NCBI GenBank assembly: GCA_035438985.1
Contig: DAORJK010000009.1
Coordinates: 79,358-143,357, forward strand
DNA length: 64,000 nucleotides
Direction of reading: 5' to 3'
DNA from: UBA4408 sp002389785
GTDB lineage: Bacteria > Bacteroidota > Bacteroidia > UBA4408
Part shown: positions 46,261 to 55,440 of the stretch, in pieces
How positions within the stretch are numbered: the stretch's first letter is position 1
Layout: every line of letters starts with the position of its first letter
Made by a program: the position numbers and the translations under genes
Notes under the pieces: generated by a model
What the model was told of the DNA's origin: nothing
Databases searched by the model: none
Seen by the model: the letters and a program-made list of their open reading frames with translations, nothing else

Positions 46261-46376
46261 TTTAACATTCTAACTTTAAGCTTGCACTTCTGTCAGTTTG
46301 TTAATTCATATTCCCTGATAACCTTAATTATTGTTATTTTTATGCTAGACTTTCCAATAGTAATTACTGAGATTTT

Positions 46377-47021
46377 ATGCAAAAAAATAAAGACCTTATT
46401 GATATTACTTCCAAGTTTGGTGATGTTAATAAACTAATTGTCGAGAGAAAAAAATTAGCAAATGACGCTAGTAGAATCAGAAGGAAGTTAAAAACGCAAT
46501 ATGAAAAATATTCATTTCTTATGGAAATGGTTGGTGTTAATTCGGCTTCTACTCCTTTAGTCAATTCGATTGTAAAGTGTTTTAAAGAACTTGGCTTTGA
46601 CGATGTTCATAATGTTGATAAAATAACAGGGCAGGAGGATATTAGGCTTTATGTCGAAGATAAATTGATTATTTTTGAGGTTACCGGAATCGATTCTGAT
46701 AAGCCTCAATACAAAAAAGCGCATTCAATTTCGATGCACAAACCTATAAGAGAACAACAAAACCCAAACAAAAAAGTATTCGCTGTATTTATAGTAAACC
46801 ATGATAACAAAAAGCATTTTAAAAACAGAAATAAAAAGCCGTTTGAGAAAGGTATTATTGAAATAGCAGAAGCTAATAAATATGGATTAATCACAACAAT
46901 TGAATTGTTTTATGCATTTGTCGCTGTTAAAATGGGGAAATTATCAAGAGAAGAAATACTTAATAAAATTTGTACAAACGGTGAGATAAAAATAGAGGTC
47001 GCCAAAAGTCCCGAAGAATGA
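46377..47021 (+). CDS. Orphan protein with a PD-(D/E)XK nuclease-like segment
   Basis: This 214-residue cytoplasmic protein has an N-terminal helical, charged region (about 15-48, likely coiled coil). A restriction-endonuclease-like core follows: GQEDIRLYVEDKLIIFEVTG at about 85-104 has Asp88 and Glu101 placed as in PD-(D/E)XK enzymes. The expected lysine two residues after the glutamate is threonine (EVT instead of EVK), so activity is uncertain unless another lysine substitutes. The second strand pair (KKVFAVFIVNHDN) and a later basic stretch also fit that fold. No methylase or other defence gene is adjacent. The gene is isolated by roughly 400-base spacers on both sides, which suggests horizontal acquisition. 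Confidence 0.55.
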   Translation: MQKNKDLIDITSKFGDVNKLIVERKKLANDASRIRRKLKTQYEKYSFLMEMVGVNSASTPLVNSIVKCFKELGFDDVHNVDKITGQEDIRLYVEDKLIIFEVTGIDSDKPQYKKAHSISMHKPIREQQNPNKKVFAVFIVNHDNKKHFKNRNKKPFEKGIIEIAEANKYGLITTIELFYAFVAVKMGKLSREEILNKICTNGEIKIEVAKSPEE

Positions 47022-47446
47022 ATCGTATGGGTAAAACCACAGCGAGGAAGTTGGTAGATTCAAAATCAGAATAATTAGCACGAAGAAGTGTTTACTGAGA
47101 GAGGCAAATGATGCGACCTTTATTTTTCTAAAAAAATTGACTTATGGGATTTATGGATGAATTGTATAACCATAAAAAGGAAAGGAATACTTCTCATTTA
47201 CAACAACATCAAATCAGCGATAATCCTAAGAATCTGCTAAATCTGCGTTCCAATTATAAATTCTAATCATGCGAATATTTTACTCTGTTGCATTACTTTA
47301 ATTTTCATTCACAAAAGCGGATACAGGTAACAAATAATTTAAAAAGCCAATATTATCAGTATTTTCGCATACAGTTCCTGAATCTATAAAAAGGCATCTT
47401 TTTGTATTTCTAAATTTTTGACTAATAAATTTTAAGAGTAACTAGC
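47022..47446. other. 425-base spacer with one tiny open frame
   Basis: A 40-codon open frame from ATG 47144 to 47266 (MGFMDELYNHKKERNT...) is polar and has no recognised family. Its 3' part (ATAATCCTAAGAATCTGC, then TAAATCTGCGTTCC) resembles low-complexity intergenic sequence seen often in Bacteroidota, so I do not call it a gene. Nothing else is recognisable. Confidence 0.35.
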
Positions 47447-47632
47447 ATGAACTCAAAAAACAGAGCCATCCTAATTTCAGCCATGTTGCTAATTTTATCG
47501 GTAGGCAATTTTAACCGATTAAGCGATACATCGTGTATAAAGTCTATTCACATGATTACACTTTTGGTAATGGGTGCTTCTATCGGAATACTCATACAGG
47601 CATTGATTCAGCGCTTTCAACAAAATAAATAA
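47447..47632 (+). CDS. Small membrane protein of unknown function
   Basis: This 61-residue protein has two hydrophobic helices (about 8-20 and 37-53) joined by a short loop with one cysteine and a basic, glutamine-rich C-terminus. The start ATG at 47447 follows an AT-rich leader. It lies 38 bases upstream of the adenine deaminase gene on the same strand and could be its leader gene. I do not recognise a family. Confidence 0.5.
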   Translation: MNSKNRAILISAMLLILSVGNFNRLSDTSCIKSIHMITLLVMGASIGILIQALIQRFQQNK

Positions 47633-47670
47633 ACAAGGTTTTTACACAAACTGTGCACACAATTAATCGT

Positions 47671-49308
47671 ATGTCAGCAACAACTTTTCAAGTTAAAGCC
47701 AATTTAGTAGATATTTTAAACGAGCAAATTTATGCTGTTCAAATACAGGTAACTGATGGAATTATCAGCAGCATCACTAAGATTAAAGATGCTCCAGCCG
47801 ATTACATTTTACCCGGATTTGTAGATGCACATGTGCATGTTGAAAGCAGTATGCTCACTCCTTGTCAGTTTGCTCGATTAGCTGTTTTACATGGAACCGT
47901 TGCAACGGTAAGCGACCCACACGAGATTGGAAATGTATTGGGCGTTGCCGGTGTTGAATACATGATTGAAAACGGGAATAAAGTTCCTTTCAAATTTTAT
48001 TTCGGTGCACCATCCTGTGTGCCTGCCACAAGTTTTGAAACAGCCGGAGCTGTAATTAATGCTGCCGATATTGAAAAGTTATTTCAACGTGAAGAAATTG
48101 TTTACCTCGCCGAAATGATGAATTGGCCGGGTGTGTTGAATGGTGATAAAGATGTTTTTCAAAAAATTGCGCTTGCTAAAAAATACAACAAACAAGTTGA
48201 CGGGCATGCTCCCGGTTTACGAGGACAACAGGCCAAAGATTACATAGCCGCAGGAATAAGCACCGATCACGAATGCTTTACTGCAGAAGAGGCATTGGAT
48301 AAACTTAAGCATGGAATGAAAATACTGATTCGTGAAGGAAGTGCTGCTAAAAACTTTGATGCATTGATCAATTTGTTGCACGATTATCCTAACGAAATTA
48401 TGTTTTGTTCAGACGACAAACATCCCGATAATTTAGAAGAAGGTCACCTAAATTTACTGGTGAAACGTGCGTTGGAAAAAGGAATTGACCTCTTTAAAAT
48501 TTTGCGTGCAGCCTGTGTAAATCCTGTGGAACACTACAAACTTAAGGTTGGCCAATTAAAAGTGGGCGATGCTGCTGATTTTATATTGGTGAATAATTTA
48601 AGAGATTTCAAAGTACTTAAAACCTACATCAATGGCACAGTGGTAGCGCAAGACGGTAGAACAAACATTCCTTTTCATCACAGTGAAATAGTAAATAATT
48701 TTAGCACACATGCTAAATCGCCCGAGCAGTTTAAAATTGCCTCCACAACTAAAAAAGTTGCAGTAATTGAAGCCTTAGACGGGCAACTCATTACCAATAA
48801 AATAATCGCCGATGTGAAGTATGAACATGGATATTGTGAGGTGGATCATGCACAAGATATTTTGAAAATTGCTGTAGTAAATCGCTACAACAATGCGGAA
48901 CCGGCAGTAGGTTTTATTAAAAATTTTGGTCTTACCCATGGAGCAATCGCAAGCACCGTTGCTCACGATTCGCACAACATTATTGCTGTTGGCACTTCGG
49001 ATGAAGAAATTTGCAAAGCCATCAATTTGCTAATTGATTGCAAAGGAGGAATTGTAGCCTTGAGTTCAACCATGGAAATGCTGTTGCCGCTTCCCATTGC
49101 CGGAATCATGAGCGGTGAAGATGCTTTTGAAGTTGCCAAACAATATACTGCCATTGATGCATTTGCCAAAGAATTGGGAAGCAAACTTTCGGCTCCTTTT
49201 ATGACCTTAAGTTTTATGGCTTTGTTGGTAATACCGCACTTAAAGCTAAGCGATAAAGGATTGTTTGATGGAGATAATTTTGAATTTGTAAAGGTTGTAC
49301 AGAATTAA
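47671..49308 (+). CDS. ade: Adenine deaminase
   Basis: This protein of about 545 residues is an amidohydrolase-superfamily enzyme that deaminates adenine to hypoxanthine for purine salvage. The metal-binding opening GFVDAHVHVESSML, the SDPHEIGNVLG, DGHAPGLRG and STDHECFTAEEAL segments, and the FCSDDKHPDNL aspartate are all present. The C-terminal AdeC domain (HDSHNIIAVGTSDEEICKAI) distinguishes it from other amidohydrolases. I prefer the ATG at 47671; a GTG at 47653 would add six residues. Confidence 0.95.
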   Translation: MSATTFQVKANLVDILNEQIYAVQIQVTDGIISSITKIKDAPADYILPGFVDAHVHVESSMLTPCQFARLAVLHGTVATVSDPHEIGNVLGVAGVEYMIENGNKVPFKFYFGAPSCVPATSFETAGAVINAADIEKLFQREEIVYLAEMMNWPGVLNGDKDVFQKIALAKKYNKQVDGHAPGLRGQQAKDYIAAGISTDHECFTAEEALDKLKHGMKILIREGSAAKNFDALINLLHDYPNEIMFCSDDKHPDNLEEGHLNLLVKRALEKGIDLFKILRAACVNPVEHYKLKVGQLKVGDAADFILVNNLRDFKVLKTYINGTVVAQDGRTNIPFHHSEIVNNFSTHAKSPEQFKIASTTKKVAVIEALDGQLITNKIIADVKYEHGYCEVDHAQDILKIAVVNRYNNAEPAVGFIKNFGLTHGAIASTVAHDSHNIIAVGTSDEEICKAINLLIDCKGGIVALSSTMEMLLPLPIAGIMSGEDAFEVAKQYTAIDAFAKELGSKLSAPFMTLSFMALLVIPHLKLSDKGLFDGDNFEFVKVVQN

Positions 49309-49309
49309 G

Positions 49310-49340
49310 TTGGAAGAGAGCAGGAAATCTGCTATTTTTG
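49310..49340 (+). promoter_or_regulatory. Promoter of the DUF4290 gene
   Basis: TTG (49310-49312) and TATTTTTG (49333-49340) are spaced by 20 bases, matching both Bacteroidota promoter elements. The leader to the ATG at 49416 is about 70 bases. Confidence 0.6.
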
Positions 49341-49415
49341 GAACATCAATTCAGATACTACCTGCACAATTGATTTGGCGAATGCCAAGATGTTAACTAA
49401 TCAAGTATTTATTAA

Positions 49416-50066
49416 ATGGACTACAATACCGAGTTACCTCACTTAGTTATTTCTGAGTATGGACGAAATATTCAAAAAATGGTTGACCATGCGTTGAGCA
49501 TAGCCGACCGGGAAGAACGCAACAGAGTGGCACGTGCAATTATTGATGTGATGGGACAATTGAATCCACATTTGCGTGATGTGAATGACTTTAAACATAA
49601 GCTGTGGGATCATTTATTTATTATTTCAAAGTTCCAGTTGGATGTTGATTCGCCTTATCCAAAACCTTCTCGTGAAACATTTGAAACCAAACCCGAAATG
49701 CTGAGTTATCCGAGTAATCACATTCGTTACAAGCATTACGGAAAGAGCATTGAAAAGATGATTGCCAAAGCTAAAGACATGGAAGATGGTGATATGCGCA
49801 ATGCCTTTGTAGAAGCTATCGCCAATCAAATGAAACGCTCCTATGTAAATTGGAATAAAGATTCAGTCAGCGATGATGTAATTACTGAACAACTGGGCTT
49901 GCTTTCAAAAGGAGAATTAAAACTGCGCGAAAATTTCCGTTTACAAGCCGGTGAGTTTATTGCTCCACGCCCGCAAAACCAACAAAACAACAACAATAAA
50001 AAGCGCAAATTTCAGAACAAGCAAAAAAACCGTAACAACGGTGGTGGCGATAAAAAGAAGTTCTAA
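49416..50066 (+). CDS. DUF4290 domain protein
   Basis: This 216-residue protein is covered over residues 1-170 by DUF4290 (MDYNTELPHLVISEYGRNIQ, RVARAIIDVMGQLNPHLRDV, YKHYGKSIEKMI). DUF4290 is almost confined to Bacteroidota and has no known function. The last 45 residues are a low-complexity, very basic Gln/Asn/Lys tail (RPQNQQNNNNKKRKFQNKQK), which suggests nucleic-acid or ribosome association, though that is inference. It has its own promoter and stands apart from the cargo operon that converges on it. Confidence 0.88.
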   Translation: MDYNTELPHLVISEYGRNIQKMVDHALSIADREERNRVARAIIDVMGQLNPHLRDVNDFKHKLWDHLFIISKFQLDVDSPYPKPSRETFETKPEMLSYPSNHIRYKHYGKSIEKMIAKAKDMEDGDMRNAFVEAIANQMKRSYVNWNKDSVSDDVITEQLGLLSKGELKLRENFRLQAGEFIAPRPQNQQNNNNKKRKFQNKQKNRNNGGGDKKKF

Positions 50067-50200
50067 TTTCTTTGAGATATATTCCGAAAAATTTTCTCAT
50101 ATTGCTAGAGAGTAAGTCAAGTAATAATTACCTAATAGCTTAAATTGTAAATTGAACAAAGGTTAGTTTTTTGCATTACTCCAATTAATATTTGTGCTAT

Positions 50201-51163
50201 TCATTGATGTACAATTAAAAGTTTACCCGAAAACACTACTCCATCTTTTACTTTACATTTGTAAACATAGGCTCCATTGCTCAAATCACTTGTAGAAATA
50301 AGGCTATTGGTATTGTTTATTTCAACTGTTTTTATTACTTGCCCTTGTAGGTTCTCAATCCAAAAATTTTCAATCATACTTTCACCGGTATATTTAAAAG
50401 TAATATAATTGCTTGCAGGGTTGGGGCTTACAGTTAATGAATTAGTTTTTTTAAACGATGAAACATTTAAACTAGTGTCTTCCATTAAACTTACATCGTC
50501 AATGTAATAATAAGTACTCCAAATACTGTTGATGTTTGCCGGTTCTTTGCTAGTTAACGAATCGGGCAAAAAATTACCAATCAGCAAATAACTTTCATTA
50601 CCATTGGCAGTAAAGCAACCACTTATGAGTGTCCAGTTTAAGGTATCGGTTATGGCATTTCCGGCAGGATTACTCACTTGTGGATTTAACCCTATTAAAC
50701 AAGTTGAGTTGTTACAATTAAAAAGCGTATCTGAAAAATAGGCGCCAATGCCATCAACACCGTATTTTGACGCATTGGCCAAATTAACATAAAAGTTTAG
50801 ACAATAATATTTGCCGGATTCCAAGGTGTCGGTTAATTTTACTTGTAAAAATTGGCGAATATATCCTTGTGTACTATATACATTAAATCCTGCATAAGCA
50901 TTGCCGGTTTTAGTAAACTGGTAACCCAATAAATTAAAGTGAAATGGTATACCCAGCCCGGGATTAGTAGCGCATACATTATAATATTCAGCTTGTGCTC
51001 CATTTATATAGGGGCTATTCCAAGGTGTTGCCAAAACAATTTGATGAGTATTACTAGGACAGTTCGTAAATGTTTCGAAACTTGGATTTGGTACTAAATT
51101 TTGGCCAAATGAATACGAGTTAAATAAAAGTATTATCATACACTTATTGAGCGACGTCTTCAT
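50201..51163 (-). CDS. T9SS cargo protein, second copy of a tandem duplication
   Basis: This 320-residue protein has a signal peptide (about 1-20, ending SFGQ). An N-terminal module (about 21-225) opens LVPNPSFETFTNCPSN and contains the GAYFSDTLFNC and YYYIDDVSLMED landmarks. A type A T9SS sorting domain (LTVSPNPASNYITFKY to GKLLIVHQ) ends it. It is about four-fifths identical to the gene just upstream. The N-terminal module is shared with the type B cargo protein at 18.9-20.2 kb. Its ATG overlaps the upstream gene's TGA by 4 bases. A carbohydrate or surface-binding role is plausible but unproven. Confidence 0.82.
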   Translation of the reverse strand: MKTSLNKCMIILLFNSYSFGQNLVPNPSFETFTNCPSNTHQIVLATPWNSPYINGAQAEYYNVCATNPGLGIPFHFNLLGYQFTKTGNAYAGFNVYSTQGYIRQFLQVKLTDTLESGKYYCLNFYVNLANASKYGVDGIGAYFSDTLFNCNNSTCLIGLNPQVSNPAGNAITDTLNWTLISGCFTANGNESYLLIGNFLPDSLTSKEPANINSIWSTYYYIDDVSLMEDTSLNVSSFKKTNSLTVSPNPASNYITFKYTGESMIENFWIENLQGQVIKTVEINNTNSLISTSDLSNGAYVYKCKVKDGVVFSGKLLIVHQ

Positions 51164-52122
51164 TGATGTACAATTAAGAGTTTACCCGAAAACACTACCC
51201 CATCTGCTACTTTACATTTGTAAACATAGGCACCATTGCTCAAATCACTTGTAGAAATAAGGCTATTTGTATTGTTTATTTCAACTGATTTTATTACTTG
51301 TCCTTGAAGGTTCTCTATCCAAAAATTTTCAATAGTACTCTCGCCTGTATGTTTAATTGTAATAAAATTGCTTGCAGGGTTCGGGCTTACAGTTAATGAA
51401 TTCGTTTTTTTAAACGATGATACATTTAAACTTGTGTCTTCAATTAAACTTACATCGTCAATGTAATAATAAGTACTCCAAATACTGTTGATGTTTGCCG
51501 GTTCTTTGGTAGTTAGTGAATCGGGCAAAAAATTACCAATCAGTAAATAACTTTCAGTACCATTGGCTGTAAAGCAATCACTTATGAGCGTCCAGTTTAA
51601 GGTATCGGTTATGGCATTTCCGGCCGGATTACTCACTTGTGGATTTAAACCTATTAAACAAGTAGAGTTGTTGCAATTAAAAAGTGTATCTGAAAAATAG
51701 GCGCCAATGCCATCAACACCGTATTTTGACGCATTTAATAAATTAACATAAAATGATAAACAATAATATTTACCGGCTTCCAAGGTGTCGGTTAATTTTA
51801 CTTGTAAAAACTGGCGAATAAATCCTTGAATATGAAATACATTAATACCCGAATAAGCATTTCCCGTATGTGGATATTGGTAACCCAAAGGATTTAGATT
51901 CGAAGGAATCCCAACACCAAGACTAATGGCACAAACATTATAATATTCAGCAAACGCTCCATTCACATAGGGGCTATTCCAAGGTGTAGCCAAAACAATT
52001 TGCTGAACATTGCTTGGACAGTTAGTAGATGTTTCAAAACTTGGATTTGGCACTAAATTTTGGCCAAATGAATACGAGTTAACTAAAAGTAGTATCAGAC
52101 AAGTTTTCAGCAATGTCTTCAT
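51160..52122 (-). CDS. T9SS cargo protein, first copy of a tandem duplication
   Basis: This 320-residue protein is exactly the length of its downstream neighbour, with the same signal peptide (ending SFGQ), the same N-terminal module (LVPNPSFETSTNCPSNVQQI) and a near-identical type A T9SS domain (LTVSPNPASNFITIKH to GKLLIVHQ). Differences cluster between residues 50 and 100, where the two copies may have diverged in surface loops. Both ends overlap their neighbours by ATGA. The unit length of about 962 bases and matching gene borders show a precise gene duplication. Confidence 0.82.
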   Translation of the reverse strand: MKTLLKTCLILLLVNSYSFGQNLVPNPSFETSTNCPSNVQQIVLATPWNSPYVNGAFAEYYNVCAISLGVGIPSNLNPLGYQYPHTGNAYSGINVFHIQGFIRQFLQVKLTDTLEAGKYYCLSFYVNLLNASKYGVDGIGAYFSDTLFNCNNSTCLIGLNPQVSNPAGNAITDTLNWTLISDCFTANGTESYLLIGNFLPDSLTTKEPANINSIWSTYYYIDDVSLIEDTSLNVSSFKKTNSLTVSPNPASNFITIKHTGESTIENFWIENLQGQVIKSVEINNTNSLISTSDLSNGAYVYKCKVADGVVFSGKLLIVHQ

Positions 52123-55100
52123 TGATGTACAATTAACAGTTTACCTGAAAACACTTCCCCATTCGTAAGTTTACATTTATAAACATAGGCACCATTTTGT
52201 AAATCGCTTGTAGGAATTAGGCTAGTAGTATTGTTTATTACAACTGATTTTATTACTTGCCCTTGAATGTTCTCTATCCAAAAATTTACAATAGTACTCT
52301 CGCCGGTATATTTAATTGTAGTAAAATTGTTAGCAGGATTAGGGCTTATAGTTATTGCAAATTTTGAAGGCGATTTTGCAAATTGTTTTTTAGCATCTCT
52401 TTGTAAAGAAGTTTTATTTCCATTCATACGCGCTGCTGTGGTATTGCAAGCTTGGCTATAATCGGGAAATTGAAACAATATCGTATGTAAAAGTATACGG
52501 GCCTTAATTACATATTCACCACCGGTATACTCGCATTGATTGGCAAGATTTTGCAATTCTGTAATTTCATTATTTGACCAGGTTCGAGTAGGATTTAATT
52601 TAGCTAGGGCGAGATAATTTAAGTAAACTTTTCCATTTTCTTCGAGCAAATTTTCGGGCAACAATGTTTCATTGATGCTTTTGGCGGTACTCAAATAATT
52701 TTGGCGTATCAACTGTTCAGTCCAGGATAGCTGCGCAAAATTTTGAAAATGAGCAGTATTATTAAAGTTAACTAATGCACTTGCACTTACTGAGGAATAA
52801 GCCGAATCGAAATTTAATTTTTCATACACAAATTTTTGATTCTTCCATACTGTTTCAGGCAATAAACCAGGGTTATTGCTGGTGTCCTCAATCATTTCTT
52901 CAAGCACGTCAATAGGATCTTCGTCACCAGGATCATCGGGTATAGACGAGCAGGTCTTGTAATTACCATTAGAAGGAATCGGAATTAGTGTTTGTGCAGC
53001 AACTCCTCCCAAATTAGTGTTAATATGTGGATAATAATATGAACTAATTACTCCATTGTGTCGTGTATAAATAGGGCTAAAAATAAAATTGGAACTTGCG
53101 TCGGATTGAGTGTGTGAAAGAAAGGGAGTGCTTTTATCCCATTTATTATCGCTAGGATGCGTTGCATTGCCTTGCTGGCCTATTTTACCATTGAAGCCCA
53201 AGAATAAACCAATATCCGAATTTTGCATGGTATTGCTATAAAAAACATCACCAAGTGTTGATGAACAGTCGCCAATAAATTCAAAGGCATTGTCGCAACC
53301 ATTCACTGTATTGCAAAAAACTTTAGAGTCGTTGCAAGAAAATAATGAAATACCTGCATTGATATTTACCGGCTCAAAAGTTACAGTATTATTTGATATT
53401 TCTAATTTCTTACTATACTGCGCAAAAAAACCTACACTAGAAAATTGATTACCAATGTTGAGACTTTGGATTGAATTATTTTTAATAATTGGATAAAAAT
53501 CACCATAGGCAACAATACCCTGATATACATCGTTAATAGTATTATTTTCGAAATAACCTGGAGGTGAATTAATTCCCAAAACATCTATTTCGGCTAGAAT
53601 TGCTGCCCCGGCCACTACGTTGGCGGCATTCGTTCTGTCAATTAAATTATGATGAACCGATAAATTTAATTGGTTTAAGTTATTGGTTGAACCCCAATAA
53701 CTCGAAATCGGGGCTATTCCATATTTCATATTACTAACATGATTATAGCCTATATTAACATTTGGCAGATTATTTAATAAAACCAAAATACCGAAAAGCC
53801 CGTTTGCAAATTGCGGTGGGTTGTTATTATTGATTGAACTGATTTGATTGTTGAGTACAGTTAATGAGTTATAGTTTAAACTTGTGACACCAAATCCACA
53901 ATTAAAAAAATGATTGGGTTCATAATTAGTTGTAGTTGAACTCATACCTCCAATTTCACAAGTAAAGCTGTTAAAGGGAGTATCGGAATATGTAAATATG
54001 CCAATTCCTTTTTCGTTATAGGGAGGAGCATTAGTAGTATTGATGCGAGGGCATTCATTAAATAAATTATTTTTTATTGAAATTGAGCTTTTATAAGCAC
54101 TAATACCATAGTCTAAATTATCAAAAAGGTTACTCGCAGCAACTCCTAAATTTGCTTTCCCTATTTGTAAAATAGGATTGTTTATTGGATAGTTTCGAAT
54201 GTAAATACCGGCAATAGGTCGATTAAGTTGTGAGAGTGGTTGCAACATTGAAACAGTGTTGTAACTCGATAATGTAGCTTTTAATGTTGTGATGTTTTGA
54301 ATTGGAAAATTTGGAATGTCCCTGCAAGTAAAAATAGTATTATATATATAAGATGTCGGTGACAATAATGTATTTATTCCCGGGGTATAAATACCTATTC
54401 CATTTTTATTAAAAAGGGCATCCTTAATTTCAACTTTAGAAGTTCCTTGAAAGTTGAGTCCGATATTAGCATCTTTAATTACTGAATTGGAATTCATGTA
54501 AAAATTAGCAGAATTTAATACAATTCCATTCCACATAAATTCACAAGCATGTATAATAGTATTGTTTTGAATTTGAAACGAAATTCCACTATTTACCCAT
54601 ATTGTGCTATTTGTTCCCATTATTATTTCGCAATCATCGAAAGTAAAATTTTTGTCAATTACAAGAGTTGAATTATCAAAAACATGAATTGTATAGTTTG
54701 TTATTGAAGAGCCAGTAAGAAAACTAGAAATAGCACTAGTGGTTAAAGTGTTTACTGTAAATGCGACTGTTTTGTTAGCAGGACAAAGTGCAGAATTGCT
54801 GGTAAGAGTAGCGAAAGCAATACCTAAATCAGCATTAGTATTTTCGGCAATTATTTTAACAAAATAGTTTTGTCCCAATAAGAGATTGGATAGTGAAATT
54901 TTGCGAAATGTTAAATCTGATTTATCAAAAACAACTGAATCAATTTTGTTTAAAGCAGAACAGCTACCAGTAAAAACTTCAAATCGATATGCTGAAGTAT
55001 AATTTCCTGTATTAAATTGATTATTAATAATAGTTAATGAATTTGAATTACTAACAAAAGTAAACCAAATTGAGCTGTCACTATTTGTAACTAAATAGTT

Positions 55101-55238
55101 TTGGTTAATGTTACTGTTTGTTGGAGTAACTAAATGAGCTGAATTACAAGTTTCGCCAGTGCTATAGGCATTTATTGAAAAGAAGCAATTCAAAAACAAG
55201 GTCAATAAAATTGAAAATAATTGGTTGAATTTTTTCAT
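52119..55238 (-). CDS. Large T9SS cargo protein with right-handed parallel beta-helix region
   Basis: This 1,039-residue protein has a signal peptide (about 1-26). An N-terminal beta-sandwich (about 30-150, SIWFTFVSNSNSLTIINNQF) is followed by a long region rich in Asn- and Ile-ladder repeats (about 180-720, for example NSVIKDANIGLNFQGTSKVE and FENNTINDVYQGIVAYGDFY) typical of right-handed beta helices. A helical stretch (about 770-930) follows, and the type A sorting domain (ITISPNPANNFTTIKY to GKLLIVHQ) is nearly the same as in the two downstream proteins. It is the first gene of the three-gene operon. Polysaccharide binding or cleavage is possible, but I see no clear catalytic set. Confidence 0.82.
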   Translation of the reverse strand: MKKFNQLFSILLTLFLNCFFSINAYSTGETCNSAHLVTPTNSNINQNYLVTNSDSSIWFTFVSNSNSLTIINNQFNTGNYTSAYRFEVFTGSCSALNKIDSVVFDKSDLTFRKISLSNLLLGQNYFVKIIAENTNADLGIAFATLTSNSALCPANKTVAFTVNTLTTSAISSFLTGSSITNYTIHVFDNSTLVIDKNFTFDDCEIIMGTNSTIWVNSGISFQIQNNTIIHACEFMWNGIVLNSANFYMNSNSVIKDANIGLNFQGTSKVEIKDALFNKNGIGIYTPGINTLLSPTSYIYNTIFTCRDIPNFPIQNITTLKATLSSYNTVSMLQPLSQLNRPIAGIYIRNYPINNPILQIGKANLGVAASNLFDNLDYGISAYKSSISIKNNLFNECPRINTTNAPPYNEKGIGIFTYSDTPFNSFTCEIGGMSSTTTNYEPNHFFNCGFGVTSLNYNSLTVLNNQISSINNNNPPQFANGLFGILVLLNNLPNVNIGYNHVSNMKYGIAPISSYWGSTNNLNQLNLSVHHNLIDRTNAANVVAGAAILAEIDVLGINSPPGYFENNTINDVYQGIVAYGDFYPIIKNNSIQSLNIGNQFSSVGFFAQYSKKLEISNNTVTFEPVNINAGISLFSCNDSKVFCNTVNGCDNAFEFIGDCSSTLGDVFYSNTMQNSDIGLFLGFNGKIGQQGNATHPSDNKWDKSTPFLSHTQSDASSNFIFSPIYTRHNGVISSYYYPHINTNLGGVAAQTLIPIPSNGNYKTCSSIPDDPGDEDPIDVLEEMIEDTSNNPGLLPETVWKNQKFVYEKLNFDSAYSSVSASALVNFNNTAHFQNFAQLSWTEQLIRQNYLSTAKSINETLLPENLLEENGKVYLNYLALAKLNPTRTWSNNEITELQNLANQCEYTGGEYVIKARILLHTILFQFPDYSQACNTTAARMNGNKTSLQRDAKKQFAKSPSKFAITISPNPANNFTTIKYTGESTIVNFWIENIQGQVIKSVVINNTTSLIPTSDLQNGAYVYKCKLTNGEVFSGKLLIVHQ

Positions 55239-55440
55239 ATTATTTGAATATTAAATTAATAATCAATTAGTTGTTGATTTAAAACTAATCAATATTTCTT
55301 ATTTTTAAAAAGAAATAATTAATATTCTTTAAATGGTCTAACCAAAATTGCAGTTTATAAAAAATCGCAACGGCATAATAAACATTGGTCAACCAAGTAA
55401 TTTCCCTTTTGACCTAAATCTCGAAATTTTAAGTTATTCA
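55239..55440. other. Intergenic region upstream of the cargo operon
   Basis: AT-rich sequence without an open frame of note or a clear terminator. No exact CAAAnnTA (minus-strand -7) element is present, so the promoter of the cargo operon is not obvious. Confidence 0.35.

Noticed and set aside
47144..47266. 40-codon open frame after the nuclease-like gene
   Set aside because: It is short, without promoter or family, and its second half looks like common low-complexity intergenic sequence.
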